NCBI GenBank assembly: GCA_003563465.1
Contig: PWVH01000067.1
Location: forward strand, 1 to 32,160
From: Coriobacteriaceae bacterium
GTDB taxonomy: Bacteria; Actinomycetota; Coriobacteriia; Anaerosomatales; SLCP01
DNA: 32,160 nt
Reading direction: 5' to 3'
The notes beneath the pieces are model-generated. The model saw only the letters and a program-made list of their open reading frames with translations, did not search any database and was not told where the DNA came from. Below are positions 8,977 through 19,600 of this stretch, piece after piece; within the stretch, counting starts at the first letter, position 1; each line of letters starts with the position of its first letter. Both the position numbers and the translations under genes were made by a program.

Positions 8977-9690
8977 TCACACAAGAGGACGCTTCTGCGC
9001 CTTGCCTGCTCGACGGGGCAGGCGAACCAGCGGGGCCGACCTCTTCTCGTAGACGACGATCAGCCGCCCCCCTTCAGCAATCGGCAGCTCGTAAGGGTGC
9101 TGAAGAACTTCGCACATACCTGCGGCCTTTGCGGCCAGAACTCCTCGCTCGAGCTCTCCTACGTCCGGCCGCCCCTTCATTGCGAGCATCAAGCCTCCTA
9201 GGCGCAGCAGCGGTGCGGCGAGTTCGACAAGCGCCGGCAAAGAGGTCACCGCGCGCGCCGTCACGACATCATAACAACCCGGCTCAGAGAGCGCCCTCTC
9301 TTCTGCGCGCATCGCATGAACCTCTGCGTGGATGCCCCTGCCTAGCTGCCTCACCACTCGTCTCAAGAATGCGGCTTTCTTTCCTATCGACTCGATAAGA
9401 TGCACTTCGAAACCCCCTACGATTCCGATAGGAATCCCGGGAAAGCCAGCCCCCGATCCCAAGTCCGCCAACTTGAGCGCGCCTTCACCAAGGATGTGCA
9501 GGAGCGCAAGTGAGTCAAGCGTATGTCGAACTACCGCTTCTTCGCGCGTTGTGGGTCCGGTAAGATTCAGTTGTCTGTTGGCTTCCAGAACGGCATCCAG
9601 ATGCTGAAGGAGAAGCTCGCGATCGCACTCACTCAGCTTGACTTCCAATGCGCTTGCCCCTTCTTCGAGCAGCAAGTCACACTCGTCCAC
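8977..9690 (-). CDS. rsmG: 16S rRNA (guanine(527)-N(7))-methyltransferase
   Basis: LNLTGPTTREEAVVRHTLDSLALL, LADLGSGAGFPGIPI, VTARAVTSLPALVELAAPLL. GTG at 9690 has upstream GGAGG; the ORF extends to 9705. Confidence 0.95.
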   Translation of the reverse strand: MDECDLLLEEGASALEVKLSECDRELLLQHLDAVLEANRQLNLTGPTTREEAVVRHTLDSLALLHILGEGALKLADLGSGAGFPGIPIGIVGGFEVHLIESIGKKAAFLRRVVRQLGRGIHAEVHAMRAEERALSEPGCYDVVTARAVTSLPALVELAAPLLRLGGLMLAMKGRPDVGELERGVLAAKAAGMCEVLQHPYELPIAEGGRLIVVYEKRSAPLVRLPRRAGKAQKRPLV

Positions 9691-9713
9691 TGCTTTAGCC
9701 TCCAAGTCGCCTG

Positions 9714-9729
9714 TGTTTCACGTGAAACA
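9714..9729. promoter_or_regulatory. parS site, perfect match to TGTTTCACGTGAAACA
   Basis: TGTTTCACGTGAAACA palindrome close to parAB. Confidence 0.97.
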
Positions 9730-9762
9730 CTGGTCTCTCCAGTAGCCAATCCCGCCCGAAGA

Positions 9763-9778
9763 GGTTTCACGTGAAACC
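9763..9778. promoter_or_regulatory. Second parS site
   Basis: GGTTTCACGTGAAACC, perfect palindrome with ParB-site core, 49 bp centre-to-centre from the first. Confidence 0.92.
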
Positions 9779-9814
9779 GATCGTCAGGTTCACGCAACAT
9801 CATACCTGAACCGT

Positions 9815-9838
9815 GATTCCAACATCCCCGTTGGAATC
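9815..9838. repeat. Perfect 9-bp inverted repeat (GATTCCAAC-N6-GTTGGAATC)
   Basis: GATTCCAACATCCCCGTTGGAATC. Confidence 0.9.
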
Positions 9839-10338
9839 TCACGATCGCATGCCTTCGGCACTGCGAGCGCCCGCAAGGCGGCTCCGCAACGCGACGATCT
9901 TGCCCACTGAGCCTTGCTCGGGGACACCACCACGGTCTGCTCCTTGCGACGTGTCGCCCCTCCAGGCTCTCCCGGGAAAGCCTAAGACACGGGACGTGGG
10001 GCCGACACAGCTAACGGCCACGTTGCATGCCAACGAGGCTAGCCCGCGACAGTTGCCAAGAGTATGCGAGACGGGAATCTCAGGCAAACAGGTCGGATCA
10101 GGTCCGTCGCACGCATGCCGGCCATCGCATCGACAAGTGCAGCCCGTTCCTGGAACCAGAGATCACGCGTGGACTGCCCGGTGCGCGGAGAGTGCAGGCG
10201 GGGTACGTTCGTTGGCAAGCCAGCTCGCTTCGATGTCTACAGGCCTGCGGCACCACGAGGGCCGATCAAGCAGACCACGCTCTTTTAGCGAATCCGCTCC
10301 TGAGCCGACTCGGACCTTGCGAGGTGGATGGTCGTCCT

Positions 10339-11142
10339 TCAGCGCCTTCGCGGAACTACAACCACAGCCCTGAAGGGCTCCTGGCCCTCGCTCTCGGTAG
10401 CAACCCTTTCGTCATCGCGGAGACAGACGTGGATAACTCGGCGCTCCAGGCTGGGCATCGGGCGAAGCTTGACCGGCTCGCCCTGTCTCGACGCTCTATC
10501 GGCCGCGCGGCGGGCGATATCTTCCAGCTTCACACGACGCCGATTGCGGTAGCCCTCCACGTCCACCTGCACCGGATAACGAAACCCAAGACGCCGGTTG
10601 GTGACTGCCGATGTCAGCACCTGCAGGGCGCCCAACGTCTTTCCATGCCTGCCGATAAGTACGCCCAGGTCGTCGCCGACCACATCAAGGATGATTTCGC
10701 CTTCATCCCCTTCGTATTCTTCAATCGTTGCTCCGATGCCTAGAGTGCCGAGAATAGCTTGTACGGTGTTCACTGCCTCATCGGCGACGTTGTCGAGTTC
10801 TTCTTCCGTAAGGCTCGATACCACGTCGCCGGCGGCCGCGAAAGCCTTCGGCGGCCCGCCCTTCGCGATCGGCCCCTTTTCGCCGACGCCGAAATCCTTC
10901 TCATCATCAGGCCGAGACTCTTCCTCCGTGCGCAGCTCCCCGAGCTCGATCTCGCGGATGAACTCTTCCCGGAGCCATACTCTCACCTTGGCCTGTCGCT
11001 CGGCCCCGAGCCCGAACAGCCTGCGCCCGGTTTCTTCCAGAACCTCGTACTCCACCGCATCCTGTTGCACGCCGAGCTCTTCCAGTGCCTTGTCAAGCGC
11101 CTCTTCAACAGTCGAGGCCTGTGTCGTTATCTCCTGCTTCAT
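10339..11142 (-). CDS. jag: Jag/KhpB (SpoIIIJ-associated) RNA-binding protein with Jag-N, KH and R3H domains
   Basis: TTQASTVEEALDKALEELGVQQDAVEYEVLEE, GRHGKTLGALQVLTSAV, R3H-like PMPSLERRVIHVCLRD; next to yidC. Confidence 0.94.
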   Translation of the reverse strand: MKQEITTQASTVEEALDKALEELGVQQDAVEYEVLEETGRRLFGLGAERQAKVRVWLREEFIREIELGELRTEEESRPDDEKDFGVGEKGPIAKGGPPKAFAAAGDVVSSLTEEELDNVADEAVNTVQAILGTLGIGATIEEYEGDEGEIILDVVGDDLGVLIGRHGKTLGALQVLTSAVTNRRLGFRYPVQVDVEGYRNRRRVKLEDIARRAADRASRQGEPVKLRPMPSLERRVIHVCLRDDERVATESEGQEPFRAVVVVPRRR

Positions 11143-11858
11143 GTCGTGGCTCCTTCTCTCTGGGCAAGAAACTTCATCTGTACTTGTTGCTGAACTATGC
11201 CCAGCAGGCTCGACGTCACCCAGTAAACCAGAACTCCGGCGGGGCTGATCCAGCCGATGTAGAGCATGAAGAAAGCCATGATCATCCCGACCTGTTTCTG
11301 CTGGCTCTCTCCCGGCATCAGCATCTGGGGAAGCCAGATGCTCAGACCGAACAGGACAACCAACAGTGCGTAGGGGATAACGGACAGTAGGCCGTCGTCA
11401 TTCCAGATAGACATCGGGGTCGCAGTCAAATCTGGTAGAATTATCCAGAACCGCGTCGCCGCAGCCTGGGCGGCTTCCGGAAGCGCTGCAACGTACTGCA
11501 GGAAAAGGCCTGGTCTGGTCTCTGTCCCTCCCAGAACCTGATAAAGAGCGATGAAAATCGGCATCTGCAGAAGGAGCGGTAAGCATCCCCCTAGCGGGTT
11601 CACTTTGTTCTCCTGATAGAACTTCAGTGTTTCTTCCTGGAGCTTCTCCTTGTCGTTCTTGTACTTCTTCTGCAGCTGTTTGATCTTCGGCTGAATGCGC
11701 TGGAGTTCGTACATCGACCTGGTCTGCTTGACGGTCAGCGGGACCATGAGCGCTCGGATGCAGACCGTTAACAAGATGATTGCGACGCCATAATCGCCAG
11801 TGAGGTCGTGCAGGTACTGAAGAGCAGCGAATATCCCCTCTTTGATCGCAAGCCACAC
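11139..11858 (-). CDS. yidC: Membrane protein insertase YidC/Oxa1
   Basis: DYGVAIILLTVCIRALMVPLTVKQTRSMYELQRIQPKIKQLQKKYKNDKEKLQEETLKFYQENKVNPLGGCLPLLLQMPIFIALY. Confidence 0.97.
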   Translation of the reverse strand: MWLAIKEGIFAALQYLHDLTGDYGVAIILLTVCIRALMVPLTVKQTRSMYELQRIQPKIKQLQKKYKNDKEKLQEETLKFYQENKVNPLGGCLPLLLQMPIFIALYQVLGGTETRPGLFLQYVAALPEAAQAAATRFWIILPDLTATPMSIWNDDGLLSVIPYALLVVLFGLSIWLPQMLMPGESQQKQVGMIMAFFMLYIGWISPAGVLVYWVTSSLLGIVQQQVQMKFLAQREGATT

Positions 11859-11920
11859 GGGTCAGAAACCTCCTCGGCCAAACCGCCACGAGGCGGCGGG
11901 CGTAGATGACGCGGGCTGTC

Positions 11921-12142
11921 TCATGGCACCGGATCATGCCCCCCGGGATTCCAGGGATGACAGCGCCCCACGCGACGCAGCGCCAGATAGCCGCCCTTGA
12001 GCAAACCGTAGCGCTCCAGTGATGTTATCGCATACGCCGAACACGAGGGCGCGAATCTGCAAGAATCGCCGAGAATGGGAGATACCAGGATGCGGTAGAG
12101 CTTCACGAGGCCGACCCCCAATGACGCCGGCAGGCGCGTCAT
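11921..12142 (-). CDS. yidD: Membrane protein insertion efficiency factor YidD
   Basis: KLYRILVSPILGDSCRFAPSCSAYAITSLERYGLLKGGYLALRRVGRCHPWNPGGHDPVP. Confidence 0.97.
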   Translation of the reverse strand: MTRLPASLGVGLVKLYRILVSPILGDSCRFAPSCSAYAITSLERYGLLKGGYLALRRVGRCHPWNPGGHDPVP

Positions 12143-12480
12143 CGCTCCGCCCTCCTCGCTTTGAAAGTCTCTACTGTGGCCTTGATCATTTCGTCAGCCT
12201 CTTCGGCAGTCGCCCCGGCGGTCTTCGGCCTGGCCACCAAGACGGCGTCAAGCCCCGGCCATGGCCCCTCTGCGCGGCGGACCGCCTCCCTCAGAACGCG
12301 TTTGCTTCGGTTCCGTAGCACCGCGCTGCCAAGCCTCTTTCCCGCAACAAAAGCGACGCGGCCCGCTGGGCCGCGTTCCTCACCTGTCTCGCGCATGAAC
12401 ACCGCGGCGACTGGGTGCGCGAATCGAACGCCCTCATGGAAGACCCTCTCGATCTCCCGGCTCGATCTGATAGTGCGCAA
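12139..12480 (-). CDS. rnpA: Ribonuclease P protein component
   Basis: RVAFVAGKRLGSAVLRNRSKRVLREAVR; between rpmH and yidD. Confidence 0.95.
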   Translation of the reverse strand: MRTIRSSREIERVFHEGVRFAHPVAAVFMRETGEERGPAGRVAFVAGKRLGSAVLRNRSKRVLREAVRRAEGPWPGLDAVLVARPKTAGATAEEADEMIKATVETFKARRAER

Positions 12481-12509
12481 TCCTCCACTCTCCGCTCCCG
12501 CGGAACCGC

Positions 12510-12644
12510 TCAGGCGGACAGTACCTCCCGGCCCTTGCGGCGCCGGTTGGCAAGCACGCGTCGGCCCGCCCGTGTCGACATCCGACGGCGGAACCCGTGG
12601 TTCTTGCTGCGCCTGCGCTTACTGGGTTGATAAGTCCTCTTCAA
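12510..12644 (-). CDS. rpmH: 50S ribosomal protein L34 (absent from the supplied ORF track)
   Basis: Translates to (M)[46 protein letters not shown] start with GGAGG 8 nt upstream. Confidence 0.97.
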   Translation of the reverse strand: MKRTYQPSKRRRSKNHGFRRRMSTRAGRRVLANRRRKGREVLSA

Positions 12645-12691
12645 GGCCACTTCCTCCGGTTCCGGCTACCTGAAAGGAGCAAAGCTCAGCG

Positions 12692-12721
12692 ATTATATCG
12701 GCGTGCCGCTGACGCTGTCAA
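12692..12721 (-). promoter_or_regulatory. Consensus sigma70 promoter for rpmH operon
   Basis: Minus strand TTGACA-N18-TATAAT. Confidence 0.88.
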
Positions 12722-12889
12722 TCCGGGCTTCGGGAGTCGAGCATCTCCCGTTCCAGAGCGTTTCCCGCACTAGCGAGCTCATGACTTCATGCTGTCGGCG
12801 TGCGACAGAAACTCTCCTGAAATCTGTGGATACTGTGGAAAAAGCAGGATTCGCGTTTGTTGAACCTGTGGACAACCGGGAGCCGCTCG

Positions 12890-12918
12890 TTGTTGGACCT
12901 AGACCCCTCTGCTAGAAT
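12890..12918 (+). promoter_or_regulatory. Candidate sigma70 promoter in oriC region
   Basis: TTGTTG-N17-TAGAAT. Confidence 0.5.
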
Positions 12919-12924
12919 CGGCCC

Positions 12925-13028
12925 AGTTCGTGAGGGTGGGGAGTGCTTCGTGTGTACGTTGAAAATGCCTGTTCAGAACAGTTAAGCACGAGCCTCGCTG
13001 CGGGCACTGGGGCTTGTGGGGCTTTCTT
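12925..13028 (+). ncRNA. Candidate short RNA or attenuated leader in the origin region
   Basis: Downstream of TTGTTG-N17-TAGAAT; contains GTGCTT/AAGCAC and CTGTTC-A-GAACAG stems and ends with CACGAGCC/GGCTTGTG followed by GGGCTTTCTT. Confidence 0.3.
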
Positions 13029-13372
13029 ATGAAGATCGCTGCGGCTTCGCCGTTAATCTACTCCGGCTATCCACAAGCGGGGAGCTCCTCCCAGCGTCCT
13101 TTTCAACAGCCGGGGAAAGCCAAAAGTACCCTGAACGTCTCCGTGCAGCAAGCTTTAGGGTTGCTGCGGCATTGCTCGGCTAGCTGTTTCCACAGATGTG
13201 GAAAGTCGTGTGTAAAAGTTGGAAAAGTCCGCCTAGGCCTTTCGGCAGAGGCCGTTAGAACAGGTGACCTCGCGGGCGGCTACGGTTCTCTACAGGCATT
13301 CGGGCTGACGCAGACAGGCGTGAGGATGTTGATAAGCGTGTGGATTGTCTTTACTGAAGAGAAAGCGCGGGG

Positions 13373-14233
13373 ATGGTGAAGGTGTTCTTCGACAAGGCGG
13401 GGGTTTCTCTATCGGACAAGCCGACGCATCCCGGGCCCGCCTCGCCGTCTGCTCCAGAGAAACCTCTGGTTCCGCCGAAATGGACTGCTCTGATCGCCGT
13501 CTATGACGCTCCTGCTGTCGCCCCGCGAACCGAGGAGATTCGGGCCGCCTCGGAAACAGATTTGGTGCAGGGCCTCGCTACTCGAGCATACACCTTGGCC
13601 AAGGAGGCTGGGGGCGACATCCCTTACACGGTTGTTCGGGAGGTGGCGGAGAACCTCATCCACGCCAACCTCTGCGAGCCTGTGGTTTCCGTACTAGATG
13701 GGGGGCTTACTATCCGCTTCGCCGACCAGGGCCCGGGCATTCCCGACAAGGAACGGGCCCTTTTCCCCGGCTTCTCGACCGCGACCTATGAGATGAAGCG
13801 CGTGATCCGCGGGGTTGGCTCTGGTCTGCCGATCGTCACCGAATACCTCAGGTACGCCGGGGGCTTGCTCGAGATTGAAGACAACCTTCGGAAGGGAACA
13901 GTGGTGACGGTGAGGTCGGGTGCCGATCGTCCCGCGCGACCTCCTGAGCCTTCTGCCACGCGTTCTCCCGAGAATGAGACTGCCGGCTCCTCGCGGCCCC
14001 TCTCTTCTTGTCCCGTCCTGACCACTCGCCAGAAACAAGTGCTGTCACTCGTGATGGAGGTCGGCGTCGCCGGCCCGACCCTGGTCTCTCGAGAGCTCGC
14101 CGTTGCCCTGTCCACTGCCTATCGGGATCTCGCTTATCTGGAGCATCAGGGGCTCATCGCCTCCGACGCCTCCGGGAAGCGAGTCCTCACGCAAGAAGGG
14201 TCATCCTGTCTCGATAGTCTCTTCGCCCAATAG
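13373..14233 (+). CDS. Stand-alone HATPase_c (SpoIIAB/histidine-kinase-like) protein with C-terminal winged-helix-like domain
   Basis: N box [22 protein letters not shown]1 [21 protein letters not shown]2 [19 protein letters not shown]-terminus [48 protein letters not shown]; no DHp domain. Confidence 0.8.
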   Translation: MVKVFFDKAGVSLSDKPTHPGPASPSAPEKPLVPPKWTALIAVYDAPAVAPRTEEIRAASETDLVQGLATRAYTLAKEAGGDIPYTVVREVAENLIHANLCEPVVSVLDGGLTIRFADQGPGIPDKERALFPGFSTATYEMKRVIRGVGSGLPIVTEYLRYAGGLLEIEDNLRKGTVVTVRSGADRPARPPEPSATRSPENETAGSSRPLSSCPVLTTRQKQVLSLVMEVGVAGPTLVSRELAVALSTAYRDLAYLEHQGLIASDASGKRVLTQEGSSCLDSLFAQ

Positions 14234-14250
14234 CCTTCAGAGGGGGATCT

Positions 14251-15648
14251 ATGCAGACTCAAGACGCAGAACGAATCTGGTCTGACGTACTCGAGGTGGT
14301 CAAGTCCGAACTGAACACTCCGACCTTCAAGACCTGGTTCGAGCATACAGCGCCTGTGAGCGTTGTCGCCGGCTCTCTGGTCGTAGCCGTCCAGAACGAA
14401 TTCGCGCGCGAGTGGCTAGAGTCCCGTTACTCCGGGCTACTACAGTCAGCGCTTTCGCAGGTGGCCGGGGAAGATCTTTCTCTCGAATTCACGGTTCCTG
14501 CAGACTCTTCCTCGGCGCAGGGCCTCCGTTCTGCCGACGAGGCCGAGCAAGAGTCACTTATCCAGGCTTCTCCAGCCGAGGCCGTTGCCGGCGAACCGGG
14601 TCCGAGTTCGAACGGCGAGTTCAATCCGAAGTACACCTTCGACTCGTACGTCATCGGGGCGTCTAACCAGTTTGCTCACGCCGCAGCCCTTGCTGTCGCT
14701 GAGTCTCCTGGGCGGGCCTACAATCCTCTGTTCGTGTACGGCGGCGTTGGCCTCGGTAAGACCCACCTGCTTCAGGCCATCGGGCGCTACGTACAGACGA
14801 GCTTCCCTCACTTGAAGGTCAAGTATGTATCGACCGAACAGTTCACCAACGATTTCATCAACTCCATAGGAGACCGCGACAAGAAGCGCATCGAAGGCTT
14901 CCGTCGACAGTACCGGACGAACGACGTTCTGTTAGTAGACGACATCCAGTTCCTAAAAGGAAAAGAGGGGACCCAAGAGGAGTTCTTCCATACTTTCAAT
15001 ACTCTCCAGCAGGCGGGCAAGCAGGTTGTTTTATCTTCGGATAGGCCTCCCAAAGACATCGAGAAGCTTGAGGAACGGCTACGGAGCAGGTTCGAGATGG
15101 GGTTGATAACCGACATACAGCCGCCCGATCTTGAAACCCGCATCGCCATCTTGAAGAGGAACGTCGAGGCCCAGCGCCTCGACGTTCCTGACGATGTCTT
15201 GTCGTTCGTCGCCGATAGAGTGTCCTCGAACATTCGAGAGCTCGAAGGGGCGCTGATTCGCGTCGTGGCGTTCAGTTCGCTGACTCGGCACGCTGTGAAT
15301 CTGGAACTCGCGCGGAACGTCCTAAAAGACATCTTCCCCGAGAGAACGACTCGACCGATCTCTCTTCCGACCATCCAGAGGGAAGTGTGCTCTTACTATT
15401 CGATATCTCGCTCTGAGCTCATCGGCAATAAGCGCTCTCAGTCGATCGTCTATCCCAGACAGGTGGCCATGTATCTCACCAGAGAACTGACCGATCTGTC
15501 CCTGCCGAGAATCGGAGCCGAGTTCGGCGGCCGAGACCACACTACTGTCATGCACGCGACTGCTAAGATTCGCAAGCTGTTGAATGGAGATCGTGAGGTC
15601 TACAACCAGATACAGACCTTGACGAATCAGATACGCCAAAAGAGCTGA
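14251..15648 (+). CDS. dnaA: Chromosomal replication initiator protein DnaA
   Basis: [83 protein letters not shown]. Confidence 0.99.
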   Translation: MQTQDAERIWSDVLEVVKSELNTPTFKTWFEHTAPVSVVAGSLVVAVQNEFAREWLESRYSGLLQSALSQVAGEDLSLEFTVPADSSSAQGLRSADEAEQESLIQASPAEAVAGEPGPSSNGEFNPKYTFDSYVIGASNQFAHAAALAVAESPGRAYNPLFVYGGVGLGKTHLLQAIGRYVQTSFPHLKVKYVSTEQFTNDFINSIGDRDKKRIEGFRRQYRTNDVLLVDDIQFLKGKEGTQEEFFHTFNTLQQAGKQVVLSSDRPPKDIEKLEERLRSRFEMGLITDIQPPDLETRIAILKRNVEAQRLDVPDDVLSFVADRVSSNIRELEGALIRVVAFSSLTRHAVNLELARNVLKDIFPERTTRPISLPTIQREVCSYYSISRSELIGNKRSQSIVYPRQVAMYLTRELTDLSLPRIGAEFGGRDHTTVMHATAKIRKLLNGDREVYNQIQTLTNQIRQKS

Positions 15649-15660
15649 CTTCATGAGATA

Positions 15661-15827
15661 TGTGGACTCATCTGTGGAGAGAGTGGGGGAGGTTTGTGGA
15701 ACACCGGCGTCTCTTGTTGGTGGTTTCTTCTGTCTGGGGATTGTGTGGACGGAATGATACTTGCCTTCCACACGTTGTTGACACCTCTTACTGCCACAGC
15801 CAAGTGCCCTGATGGAAGATATCCACA
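15661..15827. other. oriC: DnaA-box cluster, right part of probable oriC (dnaA-dnaN intergenic)
   Basis: TGTGGACTC 15661, TGTGGAGAG 15673, TGTGGAACA 15695, TGTGGACGG 15744, CTTCCACAC near 15765, ATATCCACA 15819. Confidence 0.8.
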
Positions 15828-15841
15828 ACTCGTAGGACTCT

Positions 15842-15856
15842 CTACTATTACTACTG
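15842..15856 (+). other. DnaA-trio-like unwinding tract
   Basis: CTACTATTACTACTG located 14 nt after DnaA box ATATCCACA. Confidence 0.65.
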
Positions 15857-15881
15857 ACGATATGTAAGAAAGGACGTAATC

Positions 15882-16988
15882 ATGAAGCTGACCGTTGACA
15901 GAAGCGAGATGCTCGAGTCCCTCACGATAGCAAGCAGAGGCCTATCCTCAAGATCCACTCTCCCGATACTCTCGGGCATTCTGATAAGCGCTTCTTCCGA
16001 TGGAAAGGTCACGCTCCAATCAACCGACCTGGAAGTATCTCTACGTAACAGTCTTTCCCAAGCCTCCGTCGAGAGAGAGGGAAAGAGTGTGATTCCTGGG
16101 AAGCTGGTGACGGAGATAGTGAGATCTCTTCCGGAAGCGGCGGTCACGCTTACGGTTGAAGGAGACATTGCCTCTCTGACGTGCATGCAGTCCTCTTTCA
16201 CGGTGAAGACGCTGCCTGCTGACGACTTCCCACAGTTTCCTGAGGTCAAGAGTGCACAGTCGATCTCGCTACCGGCGACTTCGATTTCAAGCATCGTCAA
16301 GCACGTCTCGAAAGCTGTGAGCCGAGACGAAACCCGGCCGGTTTTGACGGGCGTTCTGCTGACGATAGAGGGCAGTGTGGTGAAGATGGTGTCGACGGAT
16401 TCGTATCGGCTGGCTATTAAAGAAGCGGTCGTCGATTCTGATGCGCTCGAGGATACAGAAGTAGTGGTTCCCGGCAAGGTCATGGAAGAGGTTTCGAGAC
16501 TGGCGCCAGAGGATGGAGACGTAGGTATAGGGATAAGCGAGAACCAGGTCGTGTTTTCCTTCGGCGAGACGGAGTTTGTGACCAGGAGAATAGAAGGCTC
16601 TTTTCCAAACTACAAGCAGCTCATACCGAAGGAGGCAGAGACGACCGTTGTCCTGCCCAGAGAGGATGTCCTCGCAGCGGTCAAAAGGGTTTCTCTCCTC
16701 GCCCAACACAACACGCCAATGAGAATAACAGCCAGCGCCGACGATCAGACACTCAGCCTTTCTGCAGCCACGCATGACGTGGGAGACGCATCGGAGGACC
16801 TGATGGCAACGGTAGAAGGGCAAAACGTGGAGATCGCGTTCAATCACGCGTTTCTGCTAGATGGACTTATGGCATCAGAGGGGGAGACCATGAAGCTCAG
16901 CATAGTAAGCCCGCTGAAGCCAGGAGTCATAACGAGCCCGGAAGATGAAGGGTTCTTGTATCTGTTGATGCCCGTACGTCTCGGGTAG
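15882..16988 (+). CDS. dnaN: DNA polymerase III subunit beta (sliding clamp)
   Basis: MKLTVDRSEMLESLTIASRGLSSRSTLPILSGILI ... LLMPVRL C-terminus; follows dnaA. Confidence 0.98.
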   Translation: MKLTVDRSEMLESLTIASRGLSSRSTLPILSGILISASSDGKVTLQSTDLEVSLRNSLSQASVEREGKSVIPGKLVTEIVRSLPEAAVTLTVEGDIASLTCMQSSFTVKTLPADDFPQFPEVKSAQSISLPATSISSIVKHVSKAVSRDETRPVLTGVLLTIEGSVVKMVSTDSYRLAIKEAVVDSDALEDTEVVVPGKVMEEVSRLAPEDGDVGIGISENQVVFSFGETEFVTRRIEGSFPNYKQLIPKEAETTVVLPREDVLAAVKRVSLLAQHNTPMRITASADDQTLSLSAATHDVGDASEDLMATVEGQNVEIAFNHAFLLDGLMASEGETMKLSIVSPLKPGVITSPEDEGFLYLLMPVRLG

Positions 16989-17033
16989 GCCGCGCCGAGG
17001 GAATCCTCACCGGGCAGGCTAGAAAGGAAGACC

Positions 17034-19579
<2,546 letters not shown>

Positions 19580-19600
19580 CGGGCGAACGGACGGGAGACG

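Larger units (their letters stand above)
12825..13347. other. oriC: DnaA-box cluster, left part of probable oriC
   Basis: TGTGGATAC 12825, TGTGGAAAA 12834, TGTGGACAA 12867, CTATCCACA 13067, GTTTCCACA 13186, TGTGGAAAG 13197, TGTGGATTG 13339. Confidence 0.8.

Noticed and set aside
9813-10743. 186-aa and 238-aa plus-strand ORFs between rsmG and jag
   Set aside because: Partly antisense to jag; Arg/Ser/Pro/His-rich translations typical of out-of-frame high-GC DNA; no motif recognised.
12951-13031. 26-codon frame VYVENACSEQLSTSLAAGTGACGAFL resembling the DapF motif LACGTGACA
   Set aside because: Similarity limited to a few residues; no other DapF sequence nearby. More likely chance within the candidate RNA/leader.
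13014-13379. 121-aa plus-strand ORF in the oriC region
   Set aside because: Runs through DnaA boxes and repeats, no RBS or domain signal; composition explained by origin sequence.
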